A stretch of 64,000 nucleotides of DNA from Imperialibacter sp040222385. GTDB lineage: Bacteria; Bacteroidota; Bacteroidia; Cytophagales; Cyclobacteriaceae. Of the stretch, positions 33,584-42,864 are shown one piece after another. The stretch spans positions 186,001 through 250,000 of the forward strand of contig NZ_JAVKDF010000023.1 of the NCBI RefSeq assembly GCF_040222385.1. The letters run 5' to 3'. The position numbers were made by a program, and so were the translations under genes. The notes below the pieces were generated by a model. That model worked only from the letters and a program-made list of their open reading frames with translations, had not been told where the DNA came from and searched no databases. Every line of letters begins with the position of its first letter. Position 1 is the stretch's first letter.

Positions 33584-34987
33584 ATGAATAATCGGCGTTC
33601 CTTTTTAAGGAAACTACTTCTAAGCTTACCGGCAGGATACGTTCTGCCATCAGTGCTGTCGTCCTGTGAAACGCAGGATGATTTGTTCCCCAACGTTAAT
33701 TTCGGAGGAAAAGTGATTGTGGTAGGGGCGGGAGCTGCCGGTCTACATGCTGCTTATATCCTGCACAAAAATGGTGTTGACGTACAAGTGTTGGAGGCCA
33801 CAAACAGAGTTGGGGGTAGAATAAAGGCGCTTGATGAATTTACCGGATACCCTTTAGAGCTTGGTGCCGACCACGTGCGGGGAACGAACTCCGTTTTTTA
33901 TGATGCGGTGCGCATTTCAAATTTTGAGTACTACCAGGACAGAGGTAAAACTTACTACCAACTGACAGGCAAGACAATTGAGGAGAGCGAAGCTAATTCA
34001 AACACCTCGTTCAGAGCAGCCACCAAAGTCATAGAAAAGCTTCCACTTTACAGCGGGCCTGACATTTCGCTATCAGAGTATCTCAACAAAGAGCCTCTGT
34101 CTGATGAAACACTCACGCTGTTGAACTCATTTATCGCTAATGAATTTGGAACTGACCTCGACCTGTTGAGTGTTGCCGGGTACAACGAAGCACTAGCAAA
34201 GCAAACCTCGGGAAATGAAAAGATCATTTTGCGACGCAGGTCATTTAGCGAAGTGCTGGATCTTCAATACTCTCCTATCAGCTCCAAAATAAGACAAAAT
34301 ACGCCTATTAAGTCTATAGACTACGGCAGCGGAAAGGTAGTATTGACTGACGATGCCAATCAGACTTATGAGGCAGACAAGGTCATCGTTACCGTGCCAC
34401 TACCTATTCTCAAAGAGGGGAGGATATCATTTAACCCTGCCTTGCCGGAGGAAAAACTGCTGGCTATGGATGGGCTTGGCATGGATGGAAGTGTAAAAAT
34501 CTTCATGCGCTTTGGTCAAAATTTCTGGGGCGATGAAACAAGCACCGTTTATCCGGGTGGAATAATACCTGTATACAAAGCGCCAGGTTGGGGGAAAAGG
34601 TCTGAGTTTAACGATGATCTTATATTTTTCAACAACGTGCTGGTGGGTGAAGCCAATGGTTCGGCTGGCGCTACTTTAAGTGAATTGGGCAACGACGCCG
34701 TTACCTTTGCGTTGAGAGATTTGGATGACATGTTTAATGGGCAGGCAACCAAGTTCTTAACTCAGAGCTACGTGATGGACTGGTCGAAGGACACGTTTAC
34801 AAAGGGAGCCTATTCTTACCCTAAAGTCGGCAGCGAGGGTGCAAGAGGCATTTTGGCCAGTGCCATTGATAACAAAATATATTTTGCAGGTGAGGCTACC
34901 CACACCGAAGGCCACTTCGGAACTGTGCATGGTGCTATGGAAACTGGTTACCGGGCTGCGTACGAAATACTAAAAAGTATCTCATGA
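33584..34987 (+). CDS. Flavin-containing amine oxidase-like protein, Tat-exported
   Basis: The 467-residue protein has a twin-arginine signal (NRRSFLRKLLLSLPAGYVLPSVLSSC) that ends in a possible lipobox Cys. It then has the FAD-binding VVGAGAAGLHAAYILHKNGVDVQVLEA and GGRIKALDEFTGYPLELGADHVRG typical of monoamine/polyamine oxidases, and the C-terminal IYFAGEATHTEGHFGTVHGAMETGYRAA. It would oxidise an amine or amino acid in the periplasm; the substrate is unknown. Its stop codon overlaps the next gene's ATG by 4 bp. Confidence 0.9.
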   Translation: MNNRRSFLRKLLLSLPAGYVLPSVLSSCETQDDLFPNVNFGGKVIVVGAGAAGLHAAYILHKNGVDVQVLEATNRVGGRIKALDEFTGYPLELGADHVRGTNSVFYDAVRISNFEYYQDRGKTYYQLTGKTIEESEANSNTSFRAATKVIEKLPLYSGPDISLSEYLNKEPLSDETLTLLNSFIANEFGTDLDLLSVAGYNEALAKQTSGNEKIILRRRSFSEVLDLQYSPISSKIRQNTPIKSIDYGSGKVVLTDDANQTYEADKVIVTVPLPILKEGRISFNPALPEEKLLAMDGLGMDGSVKIFMRFGQNFWGDETSTVYPGGIIPVYKAPGWGKRSEFNDDLIFFNNVLVGEANGSAGATLSELGNDAVTFALRDLDDMFNGQATKFLTQSYVMDWSKDTFTKGAYSYPKVGSEGARGILASAIDNKIYFAGEATHTEGHFGTVHGAMETGYRAAYEILKSIS

Positions 34988-35706
34988 AGAGAATCTTAGT
35001 TTTAATGATGTTGATAGCCCCCGGGGCCTCCTTCGCTCAATCTGAGGTTGGTATTGGTTTTCTTGCGGGGTACAACTATATGAATGGAATTGGCTGGAAT
35101 GAGGTGGTGAGGCACTACAATCTTGCGCATCCACAGTTTGATAATAATCAGCCGTTGTTGCAAAATGGATTCTTTGCCGGATTTGAATTTGACTATGAAA
35201 TCGGCAATCATATTTTCATCACGCCAGAGCTGGTTTATAAGCGGGTAAGAAGTGTGACGGACAATAAGCTGTATGAAATTGATTTGCTCATGCATTTTAT
35301 TACGCTCGAAGTGTCCGCCGAGGTATATGTGTTTGAGCTGGGAAAAAGAGTACAGAAGGGTTTTGCTCATGACTTTTATATGATGGCAGGCCCCGGTGTT
35401 TCATACATGCTGCCTCGTGTATATCAGGACCTGGAGCTCAAGAACGGCCTTGACGGAGAGCCCTATAAGCCTAGTAAGATGGTGCCTTTTTTAGGGGCTG
35501 GCGTTGGATACGACATTTACTTTAATAAAAACTTTGGCGTGTCACCCTTTTTTAGAGTGAATGCCTATTTCCCTTTTGAAATTGACGACTTTCCTGAGGT
35601 AGTACTTGGCTCCAATGTGGCCGAAGTGAACGACCGGACAAGCGTTTTCAATTTCCAGCTAGGAATGAGTTGGAGATACCACCGCTCCGGCTACTCTAGA
35701 AAATAA
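34984..35706 (+). CDS. Outer-membrane beta-barrel protein (PorT-like)
   Basis: The 240-residue protein has a signal peptide (MKRILVLMMLIAPGASFAQ) and strands typical of the eight-stranded Bacteroidota barrel: VGIGFLAGYNYMNGIG, NGFFAGFEFDYEIGNHIFITPELVYKR, DFYMMAGPGVSYML, PFLGAGVGYDIYFNKNFGVSPFFRVNAYFPFEI and FNFQLGMSWRYH. It overlaps the amine oxidase gene (ATGA), so the two are coupled, perhaps allowing substrate passage. The gene ends 8 bp before the convergent MATE gene's stop. Confidence 0.8.
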   Translation: MKRILVLMMLIAPGASFAQSEVGIGFLAGYNYMNGIGWNEVVRHYNLAHPQFDNNQPLLQNGFFAGFEFDYEIGNHIFITPELVYKRVRSVTDNKLYEIDLLMHFITLEVSAEVYVFELGKRVQKGFAHDFYMMAGPGVSYMLPRVYQDLELKNGLDGEPYKPSKMVPFLGAGVGYDIYFNKNFGVSPFFRVNAYFPFEIDDFPEVVLGSNVAEVNDRTSVFNFQLGMSWRYHRSGYSRK

Positions 35707-35714
35707 TCATGTTT

Positions 35715-37121
35715 TCATACGATGGGTTTGGCAACTGCTTCCTGGCTGTTGGCACTTATATTTGTAGTTTCTTGCGCCTGCGTACGTAGCCGTTTGCTCA
35801 GGTCTTTGAACCTTGTAAAGTTGGCCACGGCTGATATCGACAGGCCAAAAAGAAGCCCAATCCAGACTCCGATTGTACCCAGATCAAAGACGAAGCCAAG
35901 CACATAGCCTGTTGGCAAGGCAATTACCCAGTAGGCTATCAAAGTCACCAAAGTCGGCACTTTTACATCGGACAGCCCCCTTAGCACCCCCAATCCAACT
36001 ACTTGCACGCCGTCGGAGATTTGAAAGAAGGCTGCTACCACCAGCATGCCCGCAGCCAGCGAAATGACTTCGGCATCGTCGATGTAAAGAGAAGGAAAAA
36101 AGTTGCGCCCAAGTACAAAGGTGATCCCGCAAACAGTCATGAAAATCATGGCCATGATGAAGCTAGCCATGCCGGCCATTCTCATATTCACGTAGTCGTT
36201 TTGACCCAGGTAAAAGCCTACCCTTATGCTGGCAGCAGCTGCAATGCCTGTAGCAGCCATATAGCTGACCCCTGCCAGGTTGAGGGCAATTTGGTGGGCG
36301 GCCAGCGCATTGGCACCCAGCCACCCTATCATGATGGCGGCAGCAGCAAATGCACCCACTTCAAATATGAACTGCATGCCCGAAGGGATGCCAAGTGCCA
36401 ATAGCTTTTTGAAAATGGCCTTCGAAAGGTTTTTTAGATGGAATCCGATGGTGTAGGGCCTTAACTTTTGATAGCGAAAGACAAAGTAGCCCATGGCAAT
36501 GGCCATCAATACTCTGTCTACCAGCGTGGCAATGGCAGCTCCGTTCAGTCCGAGTGCCGGAAAGCCCCATTTGCCGTAAATCAGCAGGTAATTGAGAAAG
36601 ATATTGAAGAGGTTTCCGATGATCGAGATGGTCATCGCCTGCCTGGTAAGGTGGAGCCCTTCAGTAAACTGCCGAAAGGCCTGAAACACCATCAGGGGAA
36701 CGATGGAAAACCCGATGATCCCCAGATAGGGTATGGCGTTTTCAACAACATCGGCCTCCTGATCCAGGTGATACAAAATCGGAGAAACACCTACGATCAG
36801 GCCGAAAAGAAATAACCCCATGAGAAAGTTGCTGACGACGCCATGGCGGAGCAGGTCAAGCAGTTTGCTGGCGTTTTGCTCACCATAGGCCGAGGCCACC
36901 AGAGGAGTGATCCCATAAGAAACACCTATGCCAAATAGCATAAAGACTGCAAAAAGGCTGTTGCCAAGTGAAGCAGCCGCCAGTGGCAAGGCACCTATTT
37001 GCCCTACCATTACGCTGTCGGCCACGCTCACGGAAATGTGTCCAAGCTGACTCAGCATAACCGGATAAGCCAGCTTAATATTGTTTCGAAGGTAGTACGA
37101 CCAGGGATAAGGGTTTGCCAT
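35715..37121 (-). CDS. MATE family multidrug efflux transporter (NorM-like)
   Basis: The 468-residue protein has twelve predicted membrane helices in two halves. The N-terminal part carries MLSQLGHISVSVADSVMVGQIGALPLAAASLGNSLF, a MATE signature, and the second half AGVSYMAATGIAAAASIRVGFYLGQND. It exports cationic drugs or metabolites, coupled to Na+ or H+. The length is normal. A NUDIX gene ends 22 bp upstream in the same direction, so the two could share a transcript. Confidence 0.93.
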   Translation of the reverse strand: MANPYPWSYYLRNNIKLAYPVMLSQLGHISVSVADSVMVGQIGALPLAAASLGNSLFAVFMLFGIGVSYGITPLVASAYGEQNASKLLDLLRHGVVSNFLMGLFLFGLIVGVSPILYHLDQEADVVENAIPYLGIIGFSIVPLMVFQAFRQFTEGLHLTRQAMTISIIGNLFNIFLNYLLIYGKWGFPALGLNGAAIATLVDRVLMAIAMGYFVFRYQKLRPYTIGFHLKNLSKAIFKKLLALGIPSGMQFIFEVGAFAAAAIMIGWLGANALAAHQIALNLAGVSYMAATGIAAAASIRVGFYLGQNDYVNMRMAGMASFIMAMIFMTVCGITFVLGRNFFPSLYIDDAEVISLAAGMLVVAAFFQISDGVQVVGLGVLRGLSDVKVPTLVTLIAYWVIALPTGYVLGFVFDLGTIGVWIGLLFGLSISAVANFTRFKDLSKRLRTQAQETTNISANSQEAVAKPIV

Positions 37122-37143
37122 GAAAGCGCTATAGTCAAAAAAA

Positions 37144-37692
37144 TTACAAATTCATTAAACGGGCCGCCTTGAAGATGCCGGCAAGACTCAGGCTATCAGT
37201 TATTTCGCCCCTCATCGCCATTTCCAATACTTCACCAAATGGTAGTTTACGGATGATTAGCTGTTCTGTTTCTTCGAACTCGGTTTTACCCTGAGTAAGA
37301 TCTTCGGCCAGAAATATAAACCCTTCTTCGTCGGTGACTGAATTGGACGTATGGATGCGGAGTATATTGGTCCACTTGGTGGCGGAAAGCCCGGTTTCTT
37401 CTTTAAGCTCTCTTTTGGCAGAGTCAAGAATATCAATCTCCAGCGGCCCGCCTCCCATAGGAATCTCCCACGAATATTCGTCAAGCGGAAATCGGTACTG
37501 ACCCACCAGCCAGGTATTCATTTCTTTGTCAATGGGTATGATGCCTATTGCTTTATTCTTAAAGTGGACTTTCCCATATATTCCGGGTGTACCCGCTGGT
37601 GTTAGCACCTGAAACTCTTCGAGTTCGATCCAGGGGTTATCATATATTTTCTTGGCCGAAACCTTTGTCCATGGGTTTGAGTATGCATCCAT
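37144..37692 (-). CDS. NUDIX hydrolase (ADP-ribose pyrophosphatase-like)
   Basis: The 182-residue protein has a NUDIX box GGGPLEIDILDSAKRELKEETGL: the catalytic R-E-L-x-E-E-T-G-L half is intact, but the first-half Glu expected eight residues before the Arg is Ile. This degeneracy may alter metal binding or activity. The N-terminal YDNPWIELEEFQVLTPAG is typical of ADP-ribose/nucleotide-sugar pyrophosphatases. It would act in the cytoplasm in nucleotide clean-up. It is located just upstream of the MATE gene on the same strand. Confidence 0.88.
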   Translation of the reverse strand: MDAYSNPWTKVSAKKIYDNPWIELEEFQVLTPAGTPGIYGKVHFKNKAIGIIPIDKEMNTWLVGQYRFPLDEYSWEIPMGGGPLEIDILDSAKRELKEETGLSATKWTNILRIHTSNSVTDEEGFIFLAEDLTQGKTEFEETEQLIIRKLPFGEVLEMAMRGEITDSLSLAGIFKAARLMNL

Positions 37693-37743
37693 GGCGCTAA
37701 GTTAAGGCAAGGCTGCTAGAATAGCTTCGAATTTTTAGGCAAC

Positions 37744-37779
37744 AAAAAAAGAGGCTGCTCAAAAGTGAGGCAGCCTCTT
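37744..37779 (-). terminator. Rho-independent terminator of the 40338-37806 operon
   Basis: Read leftward, AAGAGGCTGC (37779-37770) pairs with GCAGCCTCTT (37758-37749) over 10 bp, followed by a T run (complement of the A run at 37744-37750). It lies 26 bp after the stop codon of the barrel-like gene of the sigma operon. Confidence 0.9.
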
Positions 37780-37805
37780 CGGACTTGAAATAATTGGGCA
37801 ATGAG

Positions 37806-38906
37806 TTATAAGATGATACCGAAGCTGATAGCGTTCAGGGAAGGCCCTTTTCCACTTACAAAAACTTCATTGAGGTCGTAGTTAGCAAAGAAGTCGAGGC
37901 CCTTGTAGCCAAACTGCGCTCTAACACCATATCGGAAGTTGTTCATATAATAGCTGCCTCTTTCTTTGTCTTTGCTCGATTCAGTTTTCACCTTGGTGCT
38001 GCTGCCTAGTCGGTAGCCGCCATACACACCGGCGCCAATCCTGATGCCTCTTTTCTTATAGGAAGTATATTTTAAGCTCCCTCTTTCAAAGCTTTTTACT
38101 TTTCTGGTGCCCTTTGCAAAGTCGAAAAGCGGCACAAAGCTGGCGTTGAGGTAGGTAGCAGAAAGCTTGCTTTTGATCGGGTTAAGATTTGGATCTATGG
38201 TGCCAAAGCTAAGCCCCTCGGGCGTCTTATCAAGTGTGGTTCTGTCATCATCAAACTTCCAGTTGTACCAGTTGAGCGAAAAGCCCCATTCCACAAACAA
38301 TGGACCACCTACCTGCGACTTGTTGATGCTTGACAGTCCTACTAACCAGGAGCCCCAGGGGCGCACAGCGTATGGCTGGTTGTTGTCGTTGGGGAATTTG
38401 CCATCCTCCAGCCAGTTGCTCATACCAAGCTCAACGTTGAACGAATGCTTGGTTCTGTACCGACGGTCCTCTACATATTCGTACTTTTTCACTTCGAGGT
38501 CATCATTGTCGAATTCGTCTTCGATGTCGTCCCAGTCGTCAGCCGCCACTTCCAGCTTTTTGTTGCCGATATTGATTTCAGCTTTGTGCCTTGGGTATTC
38601 GTTGTTGCTCCACACAATGGTAGTGTCCTGCAAGTACCTGGTGCCCGACTCATCAGTGATCTGCAAATAATTCACATCGCTTGATGACGAGTCGATCGAC
38701 AGTTTCAAGTCCTTCAGCATCTTATTGATGTCGTAGTTCTTGATGGTTTCCAGGTCTTTCTGGTCCTTCACCACAAGGATGATCTTGCTATTTTGCCCCA
38801 GCTCGATGAGGATGGTGTCCATGCCGGCCGACTTCGCTTTTGCTGAAGTGCCTGACAAGCCAATGGCTATCAGCACAGCTAGTAGAGATAATGTTAAATT
38901 TTTCAT
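37806..38906 (-). CDS. Outer-membrane beta-barrel-like protein of sigma-factor operon
   Basis: The 366-residue protein has a signal peptide (ending SGTSAKAKS), an N-terminal periplasmic region with LIELGQNSKIILVVKDQKDLETIKNYDINKMLKDL, a very acidic linker (DDWDDIEDEFDNDD), then barrel-like strands (HSFNVELGMSNWL, LVGLSSINKSQVGG, VEWGFSLNWYNWKF, IRIGAGVYGGYRLG, YGVRAQFGYKGLDFFANYDLNE). It is the third gene of the operon after the sigma factor and anti-sigma-like protein (6-bp gap). Such modules are thought to sense envelope stress or cargo; function unproven. Confidence 0.75.
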   Translation of the reverse strand: MKNLTLSLLAVLIAIGLSGTSAKAKSAGMDTILIELGQNSKIILVVKDQKDLETIKNYDINKMLKDLKLSIDSSSSDVNYLQITDESGTRYLQDTTIVWSNNEYPRHKAEINIGNKKLEVAADDWDDIEDEFDNDDLEVKKYEYVEDRRYRTKHSFNVELGMSNWLEDGKFPNDNNQPYAVRPWGSWLVGLSSINKSQVGGPLFVEWGFSLNWYNWKFDDDRTTLDKTPEGLSFGTIDPNLNPIKSKLSATYLNASFVPLFDFAKGTRKVKSFERGSLKYTSYKKRGIRIGAGVYGGYRLGSSTKVKTESSKDKERGSYYMNNFRYGVRAQFGYKGLDFFANYDLNEVFVSGKGPSLNAISFGIIL

Positions 38907-38912
38907 AATTGT

Positions 38913-39782
38913 TTATTTTGAGTTATTGACCTTTTCGTGTTTGTTCGTTCCCATTTTCATGCTGCCACTGAACAGCTCATCTTTGCTATCCCTAAGCTCC
39001 GCAAGGATGTTCCTATCACCCAGCGTTCGGGCCGATGCAAGAAGCTTGTTGAAGCCACTTTTCTTTTCTTTTGGAAGTTCCGAAGCGATTAGCTCCCTTA
39101 CCGGATCAAGAAATCTTTCGTCATCGTCTGCCTTGAAAGTAATCTTTACCTCCATTGGTTTGGAGGGCGTCTCGACCTCAGCTACCAGGCTCTTTTCAAC
39201 TTTTTCTATGTCAAGTGTTTCAGGAACGGTGCCTTCTTCAGCTATTTCGTTCACATTGCTTACTTCGTCCAGTGCTATGAGTGCCTCCGTTTTCATTTCT
39301 TCCTTTTGAGCAGTAGATGCCACTTGTGTGGTAGCGGGTTGCACAGGCCTGTTTATTTTTTTCGCAGGCGCATTGGCTTTACTCTCTGTCTTCAGCCCTT
39401 CGTTAGCAGCAGCCACTTCCGTAGTTTCCTTTGAGCCAACTTGCGTTTCCGCCATCACATTATCTGGTGTTTGACCGTCGGCTAATGCCGGATTCGTGTT
39501 TTCCGGGGTGGTCACTTTTTCTGTGTTATCCATACCTGCCAGGGTATTGGTGCTATTGAGCTCAGCTGTCGATTGCCTGTAAATGAACCACCCTGCCACA
39601 AGGATCATCGAGATAGCAGCCGCTACCGACATCCAAAACGCTCCTTTTTTTCGATTGCCAGGATTCATTTTCCCCTGCAGTTTGGCCCATGCTTCGGGGC
39701 TGGGGCTTACTGGGTGTGCTTCCAGCTTTGTCCGAAATAAATCATCTATTTTCTTACTGCTCATGGCGTGCTGTTTTATCAT
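38913..39782 (-). CDS. Putative anti-sigma factor, single-pass membrane protein
   Basis: The 289-residue protein (start 39782 or Met 39764) has a cytoplasmic N-terminus (DDLFRTKLEAHPVSPSPEAWAKLQGKM, a pattern common in Bacteroidota anti-sigma proteins), one membrane helix at about residues 47-68, and a long low-complexity Ala/Thr/Glu-rich periplasmic tail. Its start overlaps the sigma factor gene by 29 bp. It likely holds the sigma factor at the membrane until a signal, perhaps through the barrel protein encoded next, releases it. Confidence 0.75.
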   Translation of the reverse strand: MIKQHAMSSKKIDDLFRTKLEAHPVSPSPEAWAKLQGKMNPGNRKKGAFWMSVAAAISMILVAGWFIYRQSTAELNSTNTLAGMDNTEKVTTPENTNPALADGQTPDNVMAETQVGSKETTEVAAANEGLKTESKANAPAKKINRPVQPATTQVASTAQKEEMKTEALIALDEVSNVNEIAEEGTVPETLDIEKVEKSLVAEVETPSKPMEVKITFKADDDERFLDPVRELIASELPKEKKSGFNKLLASARTLGDRNILAELRDSKDELFSGSMKMGTNKHEKVNNSK

Positions 39783-40338
39783 TCATTTTTTTTTCCTGCT
39801 CAAGCAATTGCTTTTGCAAAAGTGCCCTTGCTCTGCTCAACTGAGATTTTGAAGTACCTTCGCTTATCTCCATCATCTCAGCAATTTCCTGGTGGCTAAA
39901 CCCTTCGATGGCGTACAGGTTAAAAACTGTTCTGTATCCTACCGGAAGCTCCTGAATCATCGCCATCAGGTCGTCGGCCTCCAGCTGATCACTTAACTGG
40001 CTAAAGTCAGGCTCCCTGTCGGCTTTTTCTATCTCCACTTCTACGTACATCGACTTGTTACGACGGAGGTACATCAAACTTTCGTTGACCATGATCCGCC
40101 TTAGCCACCCTTCAAAACTCCCTTCAAACCGAAAGCTGTCAAGCTTTTCAAATACCTTGGCAAAGGCACTGATCATTACATCTTCCGCTTCGTCAGAGTC
40201 TTTCACATACCTGTAGCAAACCCCCATCATTTTGGCCGAATGCTTCTCGAAAAGTGCTTGCTGATCACGGGAATTGCCTTTTTGACATCCCTTGATTAGC
40301 GCTTCTTCGGTTTTCGATTCTTGTAGTATCAGCCTCAT
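39754..40338 (-). CDS. RNA polymerase ECF-type sigma-70 factor
   Basis: The 194-residue protein has region 2 motifs MMGVCYRYVKDSDEAEDVMISAFAKVFEKLDSFRFEGSFEGWLRRIMVNESLMYLRR and region 4 ELPVGYRTVFNLYAIEGFSHQEIAEMMEISEGTSKSQLSRARALLQKQL. The MEISEGTSKSQLSRAR helix is typical of the Bacteroidota ECF group. It is the first gene of a three-gene operon with an anti-sigma-like and a barrel-like protein. A similar module is at 46757-48632. Confidence 0.92.
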   Translation of the reverse strand: MRLILQESKTEEALIKGCQKGNSRDQQALFEKHSAKMMGVCYRYVKDSDEAEDVMISAFAKVFEKLDSFRFEGSFEGWLRRIMVNESLMYLRRNKSMYVEVEIEKADREPDFSQLSDQLEADDLMAMIQELPVGYRTVFNLYAIEGFSHQEIAEMMEISEGTSKSQLSRARALLQKQLLEQEKKMNDKTARHEQ

Positions 40339-40449
40339 TGATTAGGTCGCTCAACGGGTAGATGCACCTGCAGGGGCTGGAGGTTGCATGGGGGCGGTAA
40401 AATATTTGAAAAATGTTTCAAGCGAGCAATAAGGTCGCTGCCAAAGTGG

Positions 40450-40902
40450 TTAAAAAACGGCCTTGTAGTTGATTTCGATAACAATTTCGGAAAAAGCACC
40501 GGCTTTTACTTCAACAGGGTTAATTATTCCATTGCCATCGAAGCGATTGGCAAAGAACCCATCAGGCTCCCTGGTGAAGACCGAATAGGTGCCAAGGGGA
40601 AGGGAAATTCTGAACGAGCCATTTTCATCGCTGCTAACCCGGGCGATGGGTTCACCGGGAAGGCTTTTATAAATGGGGCCGTGTTCTCCTCCGAGATCGG
40701 TAGTATTGACAGGCGCATAGAACAAAATTTCTCTGACGATAGGTTGACGACTGCCGCCCGGCTTTTCACCAATTCGAGGCATAAAATCCCCCTCCATCCA
40801 ATACACTGCGCCGGTCACTCCCTGTTTGTCGCTCGTGGATGATAACGAAGATTTACAACCGACAGCACTCAGTAGAAGGCCGATGATCAACAGCGGTTTC
40901 AT
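40450..40902 (-). CDS. Lipoprotein with carboxypeptidase-regulatory-like domain
   Basis: The 150-residue protein has a signal with lipobox SAVGC (Cys16) and a beta-sandwich core. The SSDENGSFRISLPLGTYSVFTREPDGFFANRF segment is the usual signature of the carboxypeptidase regulatory-like fold (G-x-F-x-I-x-L-P-x-G-x-Y-x-V). It overlaps the 3' end of the beta-CASP hydrolase gene by 4 bp and is the downstream gene of that pair. Function unknown. Confidence 0.7.
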   Translation of the reverse strand: MKPLLIIGLLLSAVGCKSSLSSTSDKQGVTGAVYWMEGDFMPRIGEKPGGSRQPIVREILFYAPVNTTDLGGEHGPIYKSLPGEPIARVSSDENGSFRISLPLGTYSVFTREPDGFFANRFDGNGIINPVEVKAGAFSEIVIEINYKAVF

Positions 40903-42296
40903 ATGCCCTGAAAAAGATCGAACGATTCCATGTAATGCGGAATATAGGTGTTAAAGAGCATTTCAGTGCTGGTAGTTATCGCCAATGCTTCGGCTCCTTC
41001 TTTTTCGCCATGTACGATGAAAGTGTACTTGGGGCTGTCTTTAATGTTCTTTAACCATCTGATCAACTCGTTGCGGTCGGCATGGGCAGAGAAGCCCTGG
41101 ATATACTCCACCCGGCACCTTAGGTCTACCATTTCTCCGAATATTCTGATCTGCGGCTCCTTGTCCAATATGCGCCTTCCTCTGGTGCCTTCAGCCTGAA
41201 AGCCAACGATGATGACCGTATCGTTGATTCTTGGAAGGCGATGGAATAAATGATGTAACACCCGCCCGCCCGTACACATGCCGCTGGCCGAAATAATGAT
41301 GGCGTTTCTTTTTACTGTGTTGATGTTTTCGGAGCTGTCCTGTGTCCGTACGTATTTGAAATTGGGGTGGTCAAATACCGGCGCTTTTGATATCATTTCA
41401 TCGTCGAGGCGGTGGAGTTTGTGAAACTCCTTGTAGAGGCCGGTGACTGAAATGGCCATGGGACTGTCGATATAAACAGGGCAATTGGGAATAGCATTTT
41501 CCTGAAAAAGCTGAGCGAGCAGCAGCAGGATATCCTGTGTGCGTCCGACGGAGAATGCAGGGATCAGTACGCATCCATTGGCATCAAAGGTTTCCAGAAT
41601 CGTCCTTTTAAGTGCCACCTTATGATCTGCTTCGGGGCTGGCCTTGTTGCCGTACGTCGATTCTACCCAGAGAATGTCGGCTTTCTCAATGTCGGTCGGG
41701 TCGTACAAAAGTTGATTGTCGTATCGGCCGATGTCTCCGCTGAACAGAAGTTTCTTAGTTTGCTGCTCACCTTTTATTTCAATCTCGACATGGGCGGCAC
41801 CAAGAATATGCCCCGCATAAAGGTACCTTAGGGTGATATTTGGACTGACCTCAAATGTGTCATCGAAGTCAAGGCTGGCAAATTGGCTAAAGGAGTGCTC
41901 TGCTTCTTCCAGCGTGTAAAGCGGGAGAGGGTTTTCGTGACGGGAATATCCTTTTTTTCTGGCATAAGCGGCTTCTTCTTCCTGCAGCTTGCCCGAATCT
42001 CGCAGCATAATCTCCATGAGCCTTGCCGTGGCGTGTGTGCAATAAATGGGCCCCGCATAGCCTTCTTTTACCAGCTTTGGCAAATAGCCTGAGTGATCGA
42101 TATGGGCGTGGGTAATCACCACGGCGTCAATTGCAGCCGGATCTATCGGGAAAGCTTCCCAATTCCGAAGCCTCAATTCCTTCATGCCCTGAAACAGCCC
42201 GCAATCAACCAAAAGCTTAAAATCATCGATTTCCAATAGGTATTTCGAACCGGTAACCGACCCGGCACCTCCTAAAAACTTAACTCGTACATCCAT
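40899..42296 (-). CDS. MBL-fold beta-CASP hydrolase (RNA-processing exonuclease type)
   Basis: The 465-residue protein starts MDVRVKFLGGAGSVTGSKYLLEI, has the metallo-beta-lactamase zinc motif THAHIDHSG (H63, H65, D67, H68), a further His in YAGHILGAAHVEIE, the Asp in FSGDIGRYDN, the beta-CASP motif SASGMCTGGRVLHHL, and a C-terminal GFSAHADRNEL and VHGEKEG. These match CPSF-73-like prokaryotic nucleases that process RNA. Length is normal. It is followed by an overlapping lipoprotein gene. Confidence 0.92.
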   Translation of the reverse strand: MDVRVKFLGGAGSVTGSKYLLEIDDFKLLVDCGLFQGMKELRLRNWEAFPIDPAAIDAVVITHAHIDHSGYLPKLVKEGYAGPIYCTHATARLMEIMLRDSGKLQEEEAAYARKKGYSRHENPLPLYTLEEAEHSFSQFASLDFDDTFEVSPNITLRYLYAGHILGAAHVEIEIKGEQQTKKLLFSGDIGRYDNQLLYDPTDIEKADILWVESTYGNKASPEADHKVALKRTILETFDANGCVLIPAFSVGRTQDILLLLAQLFQENAIPNCPVYIDSPMAISVTGLYKEFHKLHRLDDEMISKAPVFDHPNFKYVRTQDSSENINTVKRNAIIISASGMCTGGRVLHHLFHRLPRINDTVIIVGFQAEGTRGRRILDKEPQIRIFGEMVDLRCRVEYIQGFSAHADRNELIRWLKNIKDSPKYTFIVHGEKEGAEALAITTSTEMLFNTYIPHYMESFDLFQGI

Positions 42297-42444
42297 TTTA
42301 CTTGATTTGAGCCGATATTAGAGAATAATCTTCCAAATAAGAATCAATAGTTGTGTTAGTTTTGCCTCGGTGACTTCAATAACAGAATAGTCAGTTTATA
42401 ACAGCAGTTTTGAACTATTGCTTTGCCCAAATAATTGTAAGCAT

Positions 42445-42864
42445 ATGCAGGAAATGAAAGTATCTCTTAAGTATGTGGCCGATGAAGAGTATCAGGCCGA
42501 AAACGAGTCTGGCAATGTATTGAACATCGATATGCTAGCGAAGGATGACAAAAAGGCTTTTTCGCCCACACAACTATTGCTGGCAGGCATCACTAGCTGC
42601 GCTGCTGTGGATTTGGTATCGATGATTAAAAAAAGAAGGAAGACCCTCGTTGACCTAACCTCAGAGGTTACGGGTAAAAGGAGGGAAGAGCAGCCAAGAA
42701 GGTTCACTGATATTCACGTGCACTACAAGGTGGTTTCGCCTGACGCTCAGCTGGAGGAGGTAGAAAAGCTCGTTGACCTGGCAGTTGAGAAATATTGCAG
42801 TGTGGCCGCTTCCATTAGCTCGGAAATTAATCTGACCCATTCTGTAGAGATTGTAAAGCCATAA
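42445..42864 (+). CDS. OsmC family protein (second copy)
   Basis: The 139-residue protein (ATG 42445; a longer frame from a TTG is unlikely) is an OsmC/YhfA-like member. The first cysteine is in AGITSCAAVDLVSM (C52) and the second in VEKYCSVAASIS (C118). The fold signature FSPTQLLLAGITSCAAVD is typical. It is only distantly related to the OsmC protein at 3630-4100. It overlaps the next gene by one base and the two are surely cotranscribed. Role in hydroperoxide or thiol chemistry is inference. Confidence 0.85.
   Translation: MQEMKVSLKYVADEEYQAENESGNVLNIDMLAKDDKKAFSPTQLLLAGITSCAAVDLVSMIKKRRKTLVDLTSEVTGKRREEQPRRFTDIHVHYKVVSPDAQLEEVEKLVDLAVEKYCSVAASISSEINLTHSVEIVKP

Noticed and set aside
37144..37692. 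NUDIX gene as an inactive remnant
   Set aside because: The first-half Glu is replaced, but the catalytic half is intact and the reading frame is complete, so it is kept as a functional candidate.
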